A stretch of 64,000 nucleotides of DNA from Sandaracinobacter neustonicus. GTDB lineage: Bacteria > Pseudomonadota > Alphaproteobacteria > Sphingomonadales > Sphingomonadaceae. Both the position numbers and the translations under genes were made by a program. The first letter of the stretch is position 1. Every line of letters begins with the position of its first letter. Shown in pieces: positions 9,823 through 17,964 of the stretch. The notes under the pieces were generated by a model. It did no database searches, was not told the DNA's origin, and was given only the letters and a program-made list of their open reading frames with translations. The stretch is from contig NZ_VFSU01000034.1 of assembly GCF_006385875.1 (NCBI RefSeq), positions 310,001 through 374,000 on the forward strand, written 5' to 3'.

Positions 9823-10398
9823 GCGGGCTGCGCGGGTAGAGCGGGTATTCGCGCGCCGGGGGGGCAAGGTTCTGCCCGTTGGCGGTACGGCTCCCCGGTT
9901 TTTTGCCTCCGGCGGGCAGGGAAATGATTTCCCTGCACCCTCAACATTGGCGTCGCGCGGCAACTGCAGCGTCGTGGACGTGATCAGATTCGATTGCCTG
10001 CGGCGCACCGCGGCCCTCTCCCCCGTGCCAAGGGGGAGAGTTGGAGAGGGGGTGTCACCGCCGGGCCTGATCCACAACATCCCCACAAGCCCGCTATCAT
10101 CCCAACCCACTTTCCAACCCGCTCAGGCTGAGCTTGTCGAAGCCCCCAACGCGAAAGCGCAACGACTAAGCCCGGGTCACACCACATGGGGCTTCGACAA
10201 GCTCAGCCTGAGCGGGGAAGGGTGACGGGACCACTGCCCAAAAGCGCCGCAGGCAGTAAACCCCCACCCTCGCGCCAAGCGGAGAACCCCCACCCCAACC
10301 CCTCCCCTAAAGGAGGAGGGGCTAAGTAAAAAGTTCGGGGGTGCAGGGGCGTCACGCCCCTGCCGGGGTGAAGGGGCAGAGCCCCTTCGGTTACCTAA
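9823..10398. repeat. 576-bp convergent spacer made of mosaic repeat modules
   Basis: No convincing gene. From left: a double-hairpin variant in reverse (9905-9942), a shared segment to about 10010, a hairpin plus G-rich tract (10016-10053) resembling the DUF559-unit ends, the 99-bp palindrome copy 2 (10118-10216), a shared segment with CCCTCGCGCCAAGCGGA (10235-10330), and a forward double-hairpin module (10327-10390). Apart from the 99-bp element, the order matches the reverse complement of 50541-50928. The hairpins flanking both convergent genes could act as terminators. Confidence 0.8.
10118..10216. repeat. 99-bp palindromic element, copy 2 (centre inverted)
   Basis: Arms 10118-10145 and 10189-10216 are a perfect 28-bp inverted repeat identical to copy 1; the centre is again 43 bases. 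The centre matches the other two copies in reverse complement (GCGAAAGCGCAACG here, CGTTGCGCTTTCGC on the other strand), so this copy is in the opposite orientation. It sits between two repeat modules that are adjacent near 50.72 kb. Confidence 0.92.
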
Positions 10399-10806
10399 TC
10401 ACCCCCGCTTGCGAACCGGCTTCTTCGCAGGCGGTATCTGCACCGGCTCCGGCTTGGCGGCGGTCGGGGCGTTGGCGCGCATCAGCAGTTGCAGGCACTC
10501 CCCGGCGGCGAAGTCGCGGCCGTCTGGCAGGCGGGCGTCGGCGTGTTTCGCCAGCGGGGCGGCACCCGGTTGCGGGTAGAACCACAGGTCCAGAATGCAG
10601 CCGCCTGCAAATTGCAGCTGGCGGGCTTCGCCTTCGCGCTTGTCCAGCCGGGGTTTGCCCAGCAGGTTGAGTGCGGTTTCGGCAGGGTGGCCCAGCAGCA
10701 ATTCCATGCCCGGCGGCGGGGGCGGGGGCGGGGATTCAAGGGGGACGGCGGGGGCCGTGGCGCAGCCGGCGAGCAAGGCGAGGCCGAGGAGGGGAGCGAT
10801 CCGCAT
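10399..10806 (-). CDS. Predicted lipoprotein of unknown function
   Basis: 135 residues. The signal MRIAPLLGLALLAGC ends in a lipobox at Cys15, followed by a proline-rich linker. The mature part has two further Cys and a basic Pro/Lys C-terminal tail. The segment LLGHPAETALNLLGKP followed by LQFAGGCILDLWFYP resembles the small outer-membrane assembly (SmpA/BamE-like) fold pattern G-x-P-x3-A-x2-LLGKP, but this is only a hint. It is divergent from the PfkB kinase gene with a 74-bp spacer and is flanked downstream by repeats. Confidence 0.78.
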   Translation of the reverse strand: MRIAPLLGLALLAGCATAPAVPLESPPPPPPPGMELLLGHPAETALNLLGKPRLDKREGEARQLQFAGGCILDLWFYPQPGAAPLAKHADARLPDGRDFAAGECLQLLMRANAPTAAKPEPVQIPPAKKPVRKRG

Positions 10807-10880
10807 GGTGTCTGCGTCTAGCCTTGGGGGCGGGGCAATGCTAGCGGCCGGAAAACAGCCTTCCGCATCAGGAGACCGAC

Positions 10881-11879
10881 TTGTCCGACCCGTATGACGT
10901 GATTGCGATCGGAAACGCGATCGTCGACGTGCTTTCCGCGCATCCGGATGAATTTCTGGCGGAGAAGGGTATCCCCAAGGGGTCCATGCGGCTGATTTCC
11001 GCCGTGGAAGCCGCCGAGCTGTATTCGAAGATGGGGCCGGGGCGCGAAGTGTCGGGCGGCTCTGCGGCCAACACCTGCGCCGGGATCGCCGCGCTGGGTG
11101 GCAAGGCGGCGTTTGTGGGCCGGGTCTCCAACGATCAGCTGGGCAAGGTGTTCGCGCATGACATCCGCGCGGCGGGCGTGGACTATCGCACGCCGCCCGC
11201 CGAAAGCGGCCCGCCCACCGGCCAGTGCCTGATCATCGTCAGCCCGGATGCGCAGCGGACGATGAGCACCTATCTGGGATCCTGCCAGGAGGTGGACGAG
11301 CCGGACGTGGACGAGGCGATGGTGCGGGCCGCGCAAGTCACCTATTTCGAAGGCTATCTGTGGGATCCGCCCGCGCCGATCCGCGCCATCCGCAAGGCCA
11401 AGGCGATTGCCCGCGACGCCGGGCGGCAGGTGGCGCTGACGCTGTCTGACGTGTTCTGCGTGGAGGGGCATCGCGCGGAATTCATCGAGATGATGAAGGC
11501 GGGCCTCGTCGATATCGCCTTCGCCAACGAGAATGAGGCCAAGAGCCTGTTCCAGACGGAGAGTGCCGAGGCCGCCATCGAGGGGCTGGCGCAGATCGTG
11601 CCGCTGGCGGTGGTGACGCGTTCCGACAAGGGGGCCGTGGTGGTGCAGGGCGCGGCGCGGGTGGAGGTGCCGATCACCCCTGCGCTTCGCGTGCTGGACA
11701 CAACCGGCGCGGGCGACCTGTTCGCCGCCGGCTTCCTGACAGGCCATGCGCGCGGGCTGTCGTTGAAGGACTGCGCGGTGATGGGCACCATCGCGGCCGC
11801 CGAGATCATCGAACATTATGGCGCGCGTCCGGAAGCGGATTTGCAGGCGCGGGTGCGCGCGGCGGGGATCGCCCTTTAG
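10881..11879 (+). CDS. PfkB-family carbohydrate kinase, adenosine kinase-like
   Basis: 332 residues starting at a TTG (10881) with AGGAGA about 6 bases upstream; no better ATG or GTG is in frame. The PfkB pattern is complete: GGSAANT (59-65) in the N-terminal lid region and DTTGAGD (273-279) with the catalytic Asp279 and anion hole. Sequences of this type are usually labelled adenosine kinase in sphingomonads; the substrate could also be a sugar. The 3' end overlaps that of the convergent protease gene by 4 bases. Confidence 0.9.
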   Translation: MSDPYDVIAIGNAIVDVLSAHPDEFLAEKGIPKGSMRLISAVEAAELYSKMGPGREVSGGSAANTCAGIAALGGKAAFVGRVSNDQLGKVFAHDIRAAGVDYRTPPAESGPPTGQCLIIVSPDAQRTMSTYLGSCQEVDEPDVDEAMVRAAQVTYFEGYLWDPPAPIRAIRKAKAIARDAGRQVALTLSDVFCVEGHRAEFIEMMKAGLVDIAFANENEAKSLFQTESAEAAIEGLAQIVPLAVVTRSDKGAVVVQGAARVEVPITPALRVLDTTGAGDLFAAGFLTGHARGLSLKDCAVMGTIAAAEIIEHYGARPEADLQARVRAAGIAL

Positions 11880-13345
11880 ATCGGCGGAATGGTGGCGAGG
11901 TGGACGGAGACGGCCGCCATCGCCCAATCCCTGAACTGCGGCAGCACCACGGCGCAGGCGGCCGGGTTTCCGGCCTGGAAGCAGCCCATGGCGGCATCCG
12001 CCGGCACCACCAGCCCGCTGCGGATGGCGCTGACTGCGGCATAGCTGCGGCCGCGCGTCATGTGGGTGAGGAAGACATAATCGGTGCGCAGCTGGTTGGG
12101 GCCGACCTGCTGCGGCGCGCCGAACGCCTTGCGGTTCACCATGAAGCCGTCCGGCCGGGAAACCGGGGTGAGATAGGTGAAGCTCGGGTCCGGCGGCAGG
12201 CCGGCCGGGAAGATGGCGGCGAAACTGTGTTCGAACATCTGCGAGACATTCTGGATTTCGGCCTGCATCGCCGGGCCGGACGTCTGGCTGGCGCGGTGGG
12301 TGACGATGCTGATGCCGACATGCGGGCCAACCTGCACGATGCAGCCGACCGCGCCGGGCGTGATCGCCGAGCCAGCGGGCAGGGGAATCGCGGCCCCGGA
12401 TTCCAGATCGACCCAGACATCGAAACGCGCTTTGTCGGGATCGCCCAGTGCGCCGCCGACTGCGCCCAGCACCTGTTGCAGCCCGCGCGGATCGTCGGTG
12501 CCGCGCGACAGCTCTGCCAGTGAAACGGTGCGCGAGCGGGTGAGCTGGAACGGGCCGCAGGCCACCTGCTGTGTCTGCGCCTGCGGGGCCTGATCGGCGA
12601 AGGCGAGGCCGCTGCTGCGGGCGAGCGCCTTCACCGTGGCGACCGGCCGCCAGTTGCCGCCCTGAACCAGATAGCGCGCCCGCACCGCCCAGACGATGCC
12701 GCTGGCCCCGTCCTGCAAGCCGCCTGCGCCGATGGCGACGACGCTGCCATCGGAGGAGAGCAGCGGCGCGCCGGACAGGCCGGAGACAAGGTTGCCGTCC
12801 AGCCGGAGGATCGCGGTGTCCAGCCGCCATGGGCCATTGGCCTGAATCTGCTGGCTGATGTGCGCGGGCAGCATGTCGCGCAGTTGCGCGCCGGGTTCCT
12901 GATTGGCCGCGGTGACGGTGAGCAGCTTGTCGTCTGGCGTGGGCGCGCCCACCGCATAACCCACGGCGGCGACGCGGGAATGGACGGGCGGCAGCGCCTC
13001 GCGGATTCTTACCGGGGCGAAGCCGCTGCTGGCGGACAGCCGCAGGATCAGCAGATCTTCCGAGACCAGCTCGCGTTCCGGGGAGGCGATGATCGGGGCG
13101 CGGCCGGGGAATTGCACCCGCATACGCTGGCACCCGGCCACAACATGCCGCGCGGTGACGACGCGGTTGGAATCCGGCCAGACGAAGGCGGTGCCGGTGC
13201 GGGTGCCGCCGCTGCCGCATTGTTCGGCGATGACTTGCCCCACCTGCTTCAGCGCGGCCTGCACCAGCGCCGGGGAGGGGGTTTGCGCGGCGGCGGTTGC
13301 CGCCGCGAGGGCAGCAAGGGCAATCGCGGCGAGGCGCGCGATCAC
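11876..13345 (-). CDS. Secreted trypsin-like serine protease
   Basis: 489 residues from a GTG at 13345 that overlaps the upstream stop (GTGA). The signal peptide VIARLAAIALAALAAATAAAQ ends near residue 20, so the enzyme should act in the periplasm or outside. The chymotrypsin-fold triad is visible: His66 (VVTARHVVAGC), Asp96 (SEDLLIL) and Ser190 (SGLSGAPLL). The roughly 290 residues after the protease domain are not recognised and may bind substrate. It is coupled to the membrane protein gene at 13342-14013, suggesting a functional pair. Confidence 0.82.
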   Translation of the reverse strand: MIARLAAIALAALAAATAAAQTPSPALVQAALKQVGQVIAEQCGSGGTRTGTAFVWPDSNRVVTARHVVAGCQRMRVQFPGRAPIIASPERELVSEDLLILRLSASSGFAPVRIREALPPVHSRVAAVGYAVGAPTPDDKLLTVTAANQEPGAQLRDMLPAHISQQIQANGPWRLDTAILRLDGNLVSGLSGAPLLSSDGSVVAIGAGGLQDGASGIVWAVRARYLVQGGNWRPVATVKALARSSGLAFADQAPQAQTQQVACGPFQLTRSRTVSLAELSRGTDDPRGLQQVLGAVGGALGDPDKARFDVWVDLESGAAIPLPAGSAITPGAVGCIVQVGPHVGISIVTHRASQTSGPAMQAEIQNVSQMFEHSFAAIFPAGLPPDPSFTYLTPVSRPDGFMVNRKAFGAPQQVGPNQLRTDYVFLTHMTRGRSYAAVSAIRSGLVVPADAAMGCFQAGNPAACAVVLPQFRDWAMAAVSVHLATIPPI

Positions 13346-14013
13346 CGCGCCGCCGCCGGGCCGCAGCGGCGCTGGTAGGCGGCTTCTGCAAAAGCGGCGC
13401 GTTCGGCGGCGGGCTTCGCCTTGCCTGCCCGGCCGATGGAGGCCCATGGCTCGGCGGATTGCGCCATCGCCTCCAGCCGCTCGTTCGGATCGGGGATGTA
13501 GCGGGCGTTCAGCAGGCCGCAATTGGCGTCTGCGCTGTCCTGATTGAAGTTGAAGGCGAAGGGCGAGGTGGCGGGCACGGCGGTGGGGGCTTCCACATCT
13601 GCCAGAAAGCCGGTGCGCAGCCCCAGCTGTTCGTAAATGGCGAGATCCTGCGCCTTGTCCGGCGACAGGCCGCCTGCTTCGAACCGGGCGACGCGCTGCT
13701 GGAAATCCGGGCCGAGCGAGCCATGGGCACGGACCGCGATGCCCGCCAGCAGCGCCGCCGTCATGGCGAGGCCGAACCCCACCATCCGCGCGCCGCTGAC
13801 ATTGGCCCTGAGCGCGCCGATGCTGCCGCCGAAGCCGAAAAAGGTGACGAGCAGCGCCAGCACCGCTGCTGCCGCCGAAGCCGCGATGGGGCTGGCCGAC
13901 AGGCCGACCAGCAGCCCGACAAGGCCGCCAAGCGCCGCGCCCGCCAAAATATTGAAGGCGGTGCCGCCCTGCGGGCCTGTGTCGCGCGGGGCCGAGTCGG
14001 CTTGGTCGGGCAT
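13342..14013 (-). CDS. Membrane protein of unknown function, coupled to the serine protease
   Basis: 223 residues. After a polar N-terminus there are about two long hydrophobic blocks between residues 20 and 66 (LAGAALGGLVGLLVGLSA, then AAAAVLALLVTFFGFGG) and one near 75-92, giving two or three membrane helices. A soluble C-terminal region follows, with two Cys (CGLL and RRCG). No family is recognised. Its stop overlaps the protease GTG by 4 bases, so the two are almost certainly translated together. Confidence 0.75.
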   Translation of the reverse strand: MPDQADSAPRDTGPQGGTAFNILAGAALGGLVGLLVGLSASPIAASAAAAVLALLVTFFGFGGSIGALRANVSGARMVGFGLAMTAALLAGIAVRAHGSLGPDFQQRVARFEAGGLSPDKAQDLAIYEQLGLRTGFLADVEAPTAVPATSPFAFNFNQDSADANCGLLNARYIPDPNERLEAMAQSAEPWASIGRAGKAKPAAERAAFAEAAYQRRCGPAAAR

Positions 14014-14076
14014 AGCGATCCTCCTTCGCCGACTATGGAAGGCCTGCGAGGGAAGGCAAGGCCCTTCCCCCGGCCT

Positions 14077-15294
14077 TTACAGCGGCTTCAACTGGCTGAA
14101 GGGGGTGTCCTTGTCCGGCCGCAAGTCTCCGGGAAGGCCCAGCACGCGTTCGGCGATGATGTTGCGCAGGATCTCGTCCGTGCCGCCTGCGATGCGAAGC
14201 CCGGCTGACCACATATAGCTGCCCTGCAGCTTCTCGAGGTCGGAGCCGGGTTCGACGGCGAAACCGGCGGATTCGGCCAGATCGAGCGCGAAGGCGGACA
14301 TGTCCTGCAGCGTCTTGGCGACGACCACTTTGGAGATGGATTGCTCCGGCCCCGGAATCTGCCCGCGCGAAAGGGCGGAGAGCGCCCGCATCTGCGTGAG
14401 GCGGATGCCTTCATCGGCGATATAGGTATCCGCGATACGGTTGCGCACGTCCGTCTGCTGGATGGCGGGGCCGGTGTCTGTCTCCAGCGAATTGGCGACG
14501 TTCAGCAGCGTCTGGTAGCCGGGCGCGTTGCGGGGCTTGCCGCCCACCGCCAGCCGTTCGTGCATCAGCGTGGTGAGGGAGACCTTCCAGCCTTCGCCCA
14601 CCTCGCCCAGCCGGTGCGTGTCTTTCACGCGCACATCGGTAAAGAACACCTCGTTGAAATCGCTGCCGCCCGACATCTGCTTGATGGGGCGCACCTCCAT
14701 GCCGGGGGCGTGCATGTCCACGATGAACATGGTGAGGCCCTTGTGCTTGGGCGCATCGAAATCGGTGCGCGTCACGACGATGCCGAAATCGGACTTGTGC
14801 GCGAAGCTGGTCCACACCTTCTGGCCGTTGATGACCCATTCGTCGCCGTCCTTCACCGCCTTGGTGCGGATGGAGGCGAGATCGGAGCCCGCGACCGGCT
14901 CGGAAAACAGCTGGCACCAGACTTCCTCGCCCCGCAGCGCCTTGGGCACATAACGGGCGGCGATCTCCGGCGAGCCGTGGGTGAACACAGTGGGGATGCA
15001 CATGCCAAGGCCGATGGAATAGAGGCCGGTGGGGACGAAGGTGCGGCTTTCTTCCTGATTGAAGATGATCTGGTGCATGGGCGTCAGGCCCTGCCCGCCG
15101 ATCGCCTTGGGCCAGGTGATGCCCACATAGCCGGCTTCGAACTTCTTCAGTTGCCATGCCTTTGAGCGGGTGACGAAATCCTCCAGCGCCCATGGTTTGG
15201 CGGGGGGCTGGAGATATTCGGCGGCGGCCTCTGCCAGCCATGCCTTCACCTTGGCGCGGAATTCGGCCTCGGCGGCCGTGTCATTGAAATCCAT
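14077..15294 (-). CDS. Acyl-CoA dehydrogenase, large partner of an adjacent pair
   Basis: 405 residues from MDFNDTAAEAEF. FAD-dependent alpha,beta-dehydrogenation of an acyl-CoA. The order N-terminal helical domain, beta barrel (WCQLFSEPVAGSDLASI, WVINGQKVWTS) and C-terminal helical domain is complete, ending IAGGTDEILRNIIAERVLGLP. It lies 13 bases downstream of a second, divergent acyl-CoA dehydrogenase gene (15308-16402). Paired genes of this kind often encode heterotetrameric enzymes acting on steroid or other bulky acyl-CoA esters; the substrate here is unknown. Confidence 0.93.
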   Translation of the reverse strand: MDFNDTAAEAEFRAKVKAWLAEAAAEYLQPPAKPWALEDFVTRSKAWQLKKFEAGYVGITWPKAIGGQGLTPMHQIIFNQEESRTFVPTGLYSIGLGMCIPTVFTHGSPEIAARYVPKALRGEEVWCQLFSEPVAGSDLASIRTKAVKDGDEWVINGQKVWTSFAHKSDFGIVVTRTDFDAPKHKGLTMFIVDMHAPGMEVRPIKQMSGGSDFNEVFFTDVRVKDTHRLGEVGEGWKVSLTTLMHERLAVGGKPRNAPGYQTLLNVANSLETDTGPAIQQTDVRNRIADTYIADEGIRLTQMRALSALSRGQIPGPEQSISKVVVAKTLQDMSAFALDLAESAGFAVEPGSDLEKLQGSYMWSAGLRIAGGTDEILRNIIAERVLGLPGDLRPDKDTPFSQLKPL

Positions 15295-15307
15295 CGTTCG
15301 TCCCCCA

Positions 15308-16402
15308 TTAGGCCGCAGCCCGGTTGCGCTGTTCCAGCGCCCGGACGAGACGGTCGGACCAATGTGCGCGGCTGCCGATGAGGGCGGCCAGCAGGCGGTT
15401 GCGGCGGTAATAGAATTGGCAGTCCTGCTCCCATGTGAAGCCGATGCCGCCGTGCAGCTGCACCGATTCCTCGGCCGTGAACGCCAACGCATCGAGGCTG
15501 GCGACGCGCGCGGCGGAGGCCGCCTGCGCCAGTTCGGGGGCGTCTGCCTCCCACGCCCAGCAGCCGTGTAGGGCGTGCGCGCGGGCCAGTTCGGCCTTGA
15601 TGAACATGTCCGCCAGCTTGTGCTTCACACCCTGATAGCGGCCGATGCGCTGGCCGAAGGCGACGCGATCCTTCGCATAGGCGACCGTCATGTCGCGCGC
15701 GGCATCGGCCGTGCCCAGCGCTTCCCATGCGGACAGCACGGCGAGGCGCTCCGTCAGCTTCACCCAGTCAGCCGCCGTGCCCAGCCCTTCCGCCGGGGTT
15801 CCGGCGAAGGAGAGGGTAGCCGAGGGGCGGACGAGATCGAGCGTGTCCTGCTTCTCCCGCGTCACGCCCTCCAGCGATGCGATCGCCATGGCGGGTCCGT
15901 CCGGCGTAGCGATGGTGACGATGGCGACGGTGGCCACCAGCCCGTCGATCACCGGGGATTTGCGGCCGCTGAGCTTGCCGCCCTCCAGCTTCGTGGCGGG
16001 GGTTTGCAGCGGCGAATTGGGGCCTTCGGCCCATGCGATCACGCCGACAGCTTCGCCAGAGGCCAGCTTCGGCAGCCATTCGGCCTGTTGCGCCGCGCTT
16101 CCGGCGATCAGTAGCGCCTCGATGGCGGACAGCGTGGACATCAGCGGCACGGGGGCGAGGCTGCGGCCGATTTCCTCGGCCAGCACACAGGCTTCATCCG
16201 CCCCCAGGCCAAGGCCACCATGCGCTTCGGGCACGCGGGCGGCGGGCCAGCCCTGCTCCACCACCTCGGCCCACAGTTTGGCGTCGTGCGTCTGCCCGCT
16301 GTCCATCACCTTGCGGGCGGCCGATGGCCCGGCGCGAGCATCCAGAAATTTGCGCGCCGCCTCTTTCAGGGTCTTGGCGTCATCCGACAGGTCGAAATTC
16401 AT
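15308..16402 (-). CDS. Acyl-CoA dehydrogenase-like protein, small partner
   Basis: 364 residues. The acyl-CoA dehydrogenase fold is recognisable (VPEAHGGLGLGADEACVLAEEIGRSL near the N-terminus, DRVAFGQRIGRYQGVKHKLADM, LHGGIGFTWEQD). The middle barrel domain is short, and the usual C-terminal G-T-x-E motif of the catalytic subunit is replaced by FYYRRNRLL. That fits the non-catalytic or half-site partner of a heteromeric enzyme with the next gene. No operon partner upstream; the 291-bp spacer upstream holds a 99-bp palindrome. Confidence 0.88.
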   Translation of the reverse strand: MNFDLSDDAKTLKEAARKFLDARAGPSAARKVMDSGQTHDAKLWAEVVEQGWPAARVPEAHGGLGLGADEACVLAEEIGRSLAPVPLMSTLSAIEALLIAGSAAQQAEWLPKLASGEAVGVIAWAEGPNSPLQTPATKLEGGKLSGRKSPVIDGLVATVAIVTIATPDGPAMAIASLEGVTREKQDTLDLVRPSATLSFAGTPAEGLGTAADWVKLTERLAVLSAWEALGTADAARDMTVAYAKDRVAFGQRIGRYQGVKHKLADMFIKAELARAHALHGCWAWEADAPELAQAASAARVASLDALAFTAEESVQLHGGIGFTWEQDCQFYYRRNRLLAALIGSRAHWSDRLVRALEQRNRAAA

Positions 16403-16693
16403 GAACCTCTCCTCCGGGCACCGGAGTAATGCGGGAGAGGCTGTTCAGCCGCCTGTCGATTGCGCCAGCCTTTGGTTGGCGATTATGTTCTTTGCAAACT
16501 CGGCGGCTTCCCGGCCGTACCCGCCGCTCTCCTCACTCCGCTCAGGCTGCCCCCCCGCTCAGGCTGAGCTTGTCGAAGCCCAAGGAGCATGTCCCCCATC
16601 TCAGCCATTGCGCTTTCACGTCCGGGGCTTCGACAAGCTCAGCCTGAGCGGGTGGAGGCCTGTTTGCAGAAGATGCAATCGCCCTTTGGCCGC
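16403..16693. other. 291-bp spacer between minus-strand genes holding the third 99-bp palindrome
   Basis: No gene is seen. The palindrome occupies 16554-16652. A 12-base partial copy of its left arm (CCGCTCAGGCTG, 16538-16549) lies just before it, as if left by an earlier copy or slippage. The promoter of the small acyl-CoA dehydrogenase gene should lie near 16410-16500, but no confident -35/-10 was picked. Confidence 0.6.
16554..16652. repeat. 99-bp palindromic element, copy 3
   Basis: Arms 16554-16581 and 16625-16652 form the same perfect 28-bp inverted repeat, with a 43-base centre (16582-16624) that includes TTGCGCTTTCACGTCCG. Same orientation as copy 1. Confidence 0.92.
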
Positions 16694-16933
16694 TCACCAC
16701 TTCCCGCTGCTGCCGCCGCCGCCGAACGAGCCGCCGCCGCCTTTGAAATCGTCGTCGTCATCCTTGTTGTGCTTGTGGCGGTGGAAGAAGCCGCCCTCTT
16801 TCTCGGCTTGTTCCGCTTCCTCGCGGCGGCGGCGTTCCTCGCGCTCCGCCTTCGAACTCTTGCGCACGCCACCGCCCAGCAGCGACAGCAGGATGAACAG
16901 CACAAGGATGATGACAATGGTGAGAAGGATCAT
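16694..16933 (-). CDS. Mini membrane protein with Gly-rich TPM-like tail
   Basis: 79 residues from the ATG at 16933, which overlaps the upstream stop as ATGA; an ATG 30 bases earlier is possible but would overlap more. Residues 1-22 (MILLTIVIILVLFILLSLLG) are one membrane helix, followed by a highly charged Arg/Glu segment, a His/Lys/Asp stretch and the tail GGGGSFGGGGSSGKW. That tail is typical of the C-terminus of TPM-domain membrane proteins, but the TPM domain itself is absent. Function unknown; it is coupled to the 2OG-Fe(II) oxygenase. Confidence 0.7.
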   Translation of the reverse strand: MILLTIVIILVLFILLSLLGGGVRKSSKAEREERRRREEAEQAEKEGGFFHRHKHNKDDDDDFKGGGGSFGGGGSSGKW

Positions 16934-17556
16934 GCCGCCCTCATCGATCGTTCCCGATACCATTTGGTGATGACATATTTGGTGCCTCTATAGACCTTCA
17001 TGCCGGAATGCAGCGTGGCATAGTTGGGGCGGCCCTGACCATCCAGATTGCACCAGGCCAGCAATTTTCCGGTTTCCGGCTGGAAGATCTTGCCAATCTC
17101 TTTGAAGCGCGTCGCGCCGCCTTCTTCAGGTTCGTTCAGATAGACCATCATCGTCCATGTGCGCTGGCCGCCGATACGGGTGTTGGTTTCCCAATCCGGC
17201 CCGCTCGATTCGAAGTAATCGGTGTGTAGCTTGAATTCCTGCCCCGGCGCATAGCGCTGGCCCTGCAGCACCTCGCCATGATCGGCCGGCTGGCCAGAGG
17301 TGGCGTCCAGCAGGGCGTTCACCCCGTCCACCAGTGGGTCTCCGCCGAACAGGTCGCAGGTTTCGGAGGTGCGGTTGAACGGGTCTCCGTTCGCATCGGA
17401 GATGGTGGAGGGGCGGCGGCTGGCATCGATCCGGGCCATCAGGTTCGCGCAGGTGGTGGGATCAAGGAAGTTCTTTTTCTGGTAGAGGGTGAGCTGCTTG
17501 CCGGGGAATTTCTGGCAGCCGGTGAAGGGCGGGGGCGAGGGAAGGGGCTGGCTCAT
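16930..17556 (-). CDS. 2-oxoglutarate/Fe(II) oxygenase, prolyl 4-hydroxylase-like
   Basis: 208 residues. The iron-binding facial triad is visible as H-x-D in FKLHTDYF and a distal His in NYATLHSGMKVYRG; a Lys further on (TKYVITKWYRER) fits the 2-oxoglutarate carboxylate ligand. The region RTWTMMVYLNEPEEGGATRF is the usual prolyl hydroxylase core. Substrate unknown; bacterial members hydroxylate proteins or small molecules. It ends overlapping the start of the mini membrane protein gene. Confidence 0.88.
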   Translation of the reverse strand: MSQPLPSPPPFTGCQKFPGKQLTLYQKKNFLDPTTCANLMARIDASRRPSTISDANGDPFNRTSETCDLFGGDPLVDGVNALLDATSGQPADHGEVLQGQRYAPGQEFKLHTDYFESSGPDWETNTRIGGQRTWTMMVYLNEPEEGGATRFKEIGKIFQPETGKLLAWCNLDGQGRPNYATLHSGMKVYRGTKYVITKWYRERSMRAA

Positions 17557-17964
17557 GGCCCGGTCCGATAGCCGATCTGTCGGGGTGTGTCAGGCGGTGG
17601 GTTTGGTTGTGTGGGCTTTTTCGGGGTGTTCCGCCTATCTCTCCACCAACCACACCGTCACCCCGGACTTGATCCGGGGTCCAGCTGGTCTTCTTCGACG
17701 TTGGAGTAGAAAGCGGGGCCCAGGATCAAGTCCGGGGTGACGGTTGTGGGTATGGGGATGGTTGTGGATCAGGCCAACCGGTGACACCCCCTCTCCAACT
17801 CTCCCCCTTGCAGGGGGAGAGAGCTTCCGTTGCGCCGCAGGCAATGAAATCTCATTCACTCACACGGCGCTGCAGTTCAGGTGCAGCGCAAATATTGAGG
17901 GTGCAGGGAAATCATTTCCCTGCCGGGTGCAGGGCAGAGCCCTGCCCGCCGGAGGCGATATCCC
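17557..17964. repeat. 408-bp repeat-bearing spacer upstream of the oxygenase gene
   Basis: No gene is seen. It holds an inverted repeat at 17655-17743 and a mosaic module at 17761-17956 that ends 8 bases before the stop codon of the oxidoreductase gene. The mosaic module consists of a G/C hairpin (17785-17821), a shared core with GCGCCGCAGGCAAT, and a double-hairpin variant (17897-17956). The oxygenase promoter should lie between 17557 and 17650. Confidence 0.75.
17655..17743. repeat. 89-bp inverted repeat of the GGACTTGATCCGG type
   Basis: Left arm about 17655-17682 and right arm about 17715-17743 pair imperfectly; both carry the core CCCCGGACTTGATCC or its complement. Repeats with this core are widespread in alphaproteobacterial intergenic regions. 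One copy in the window. Confidence 0.75.
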
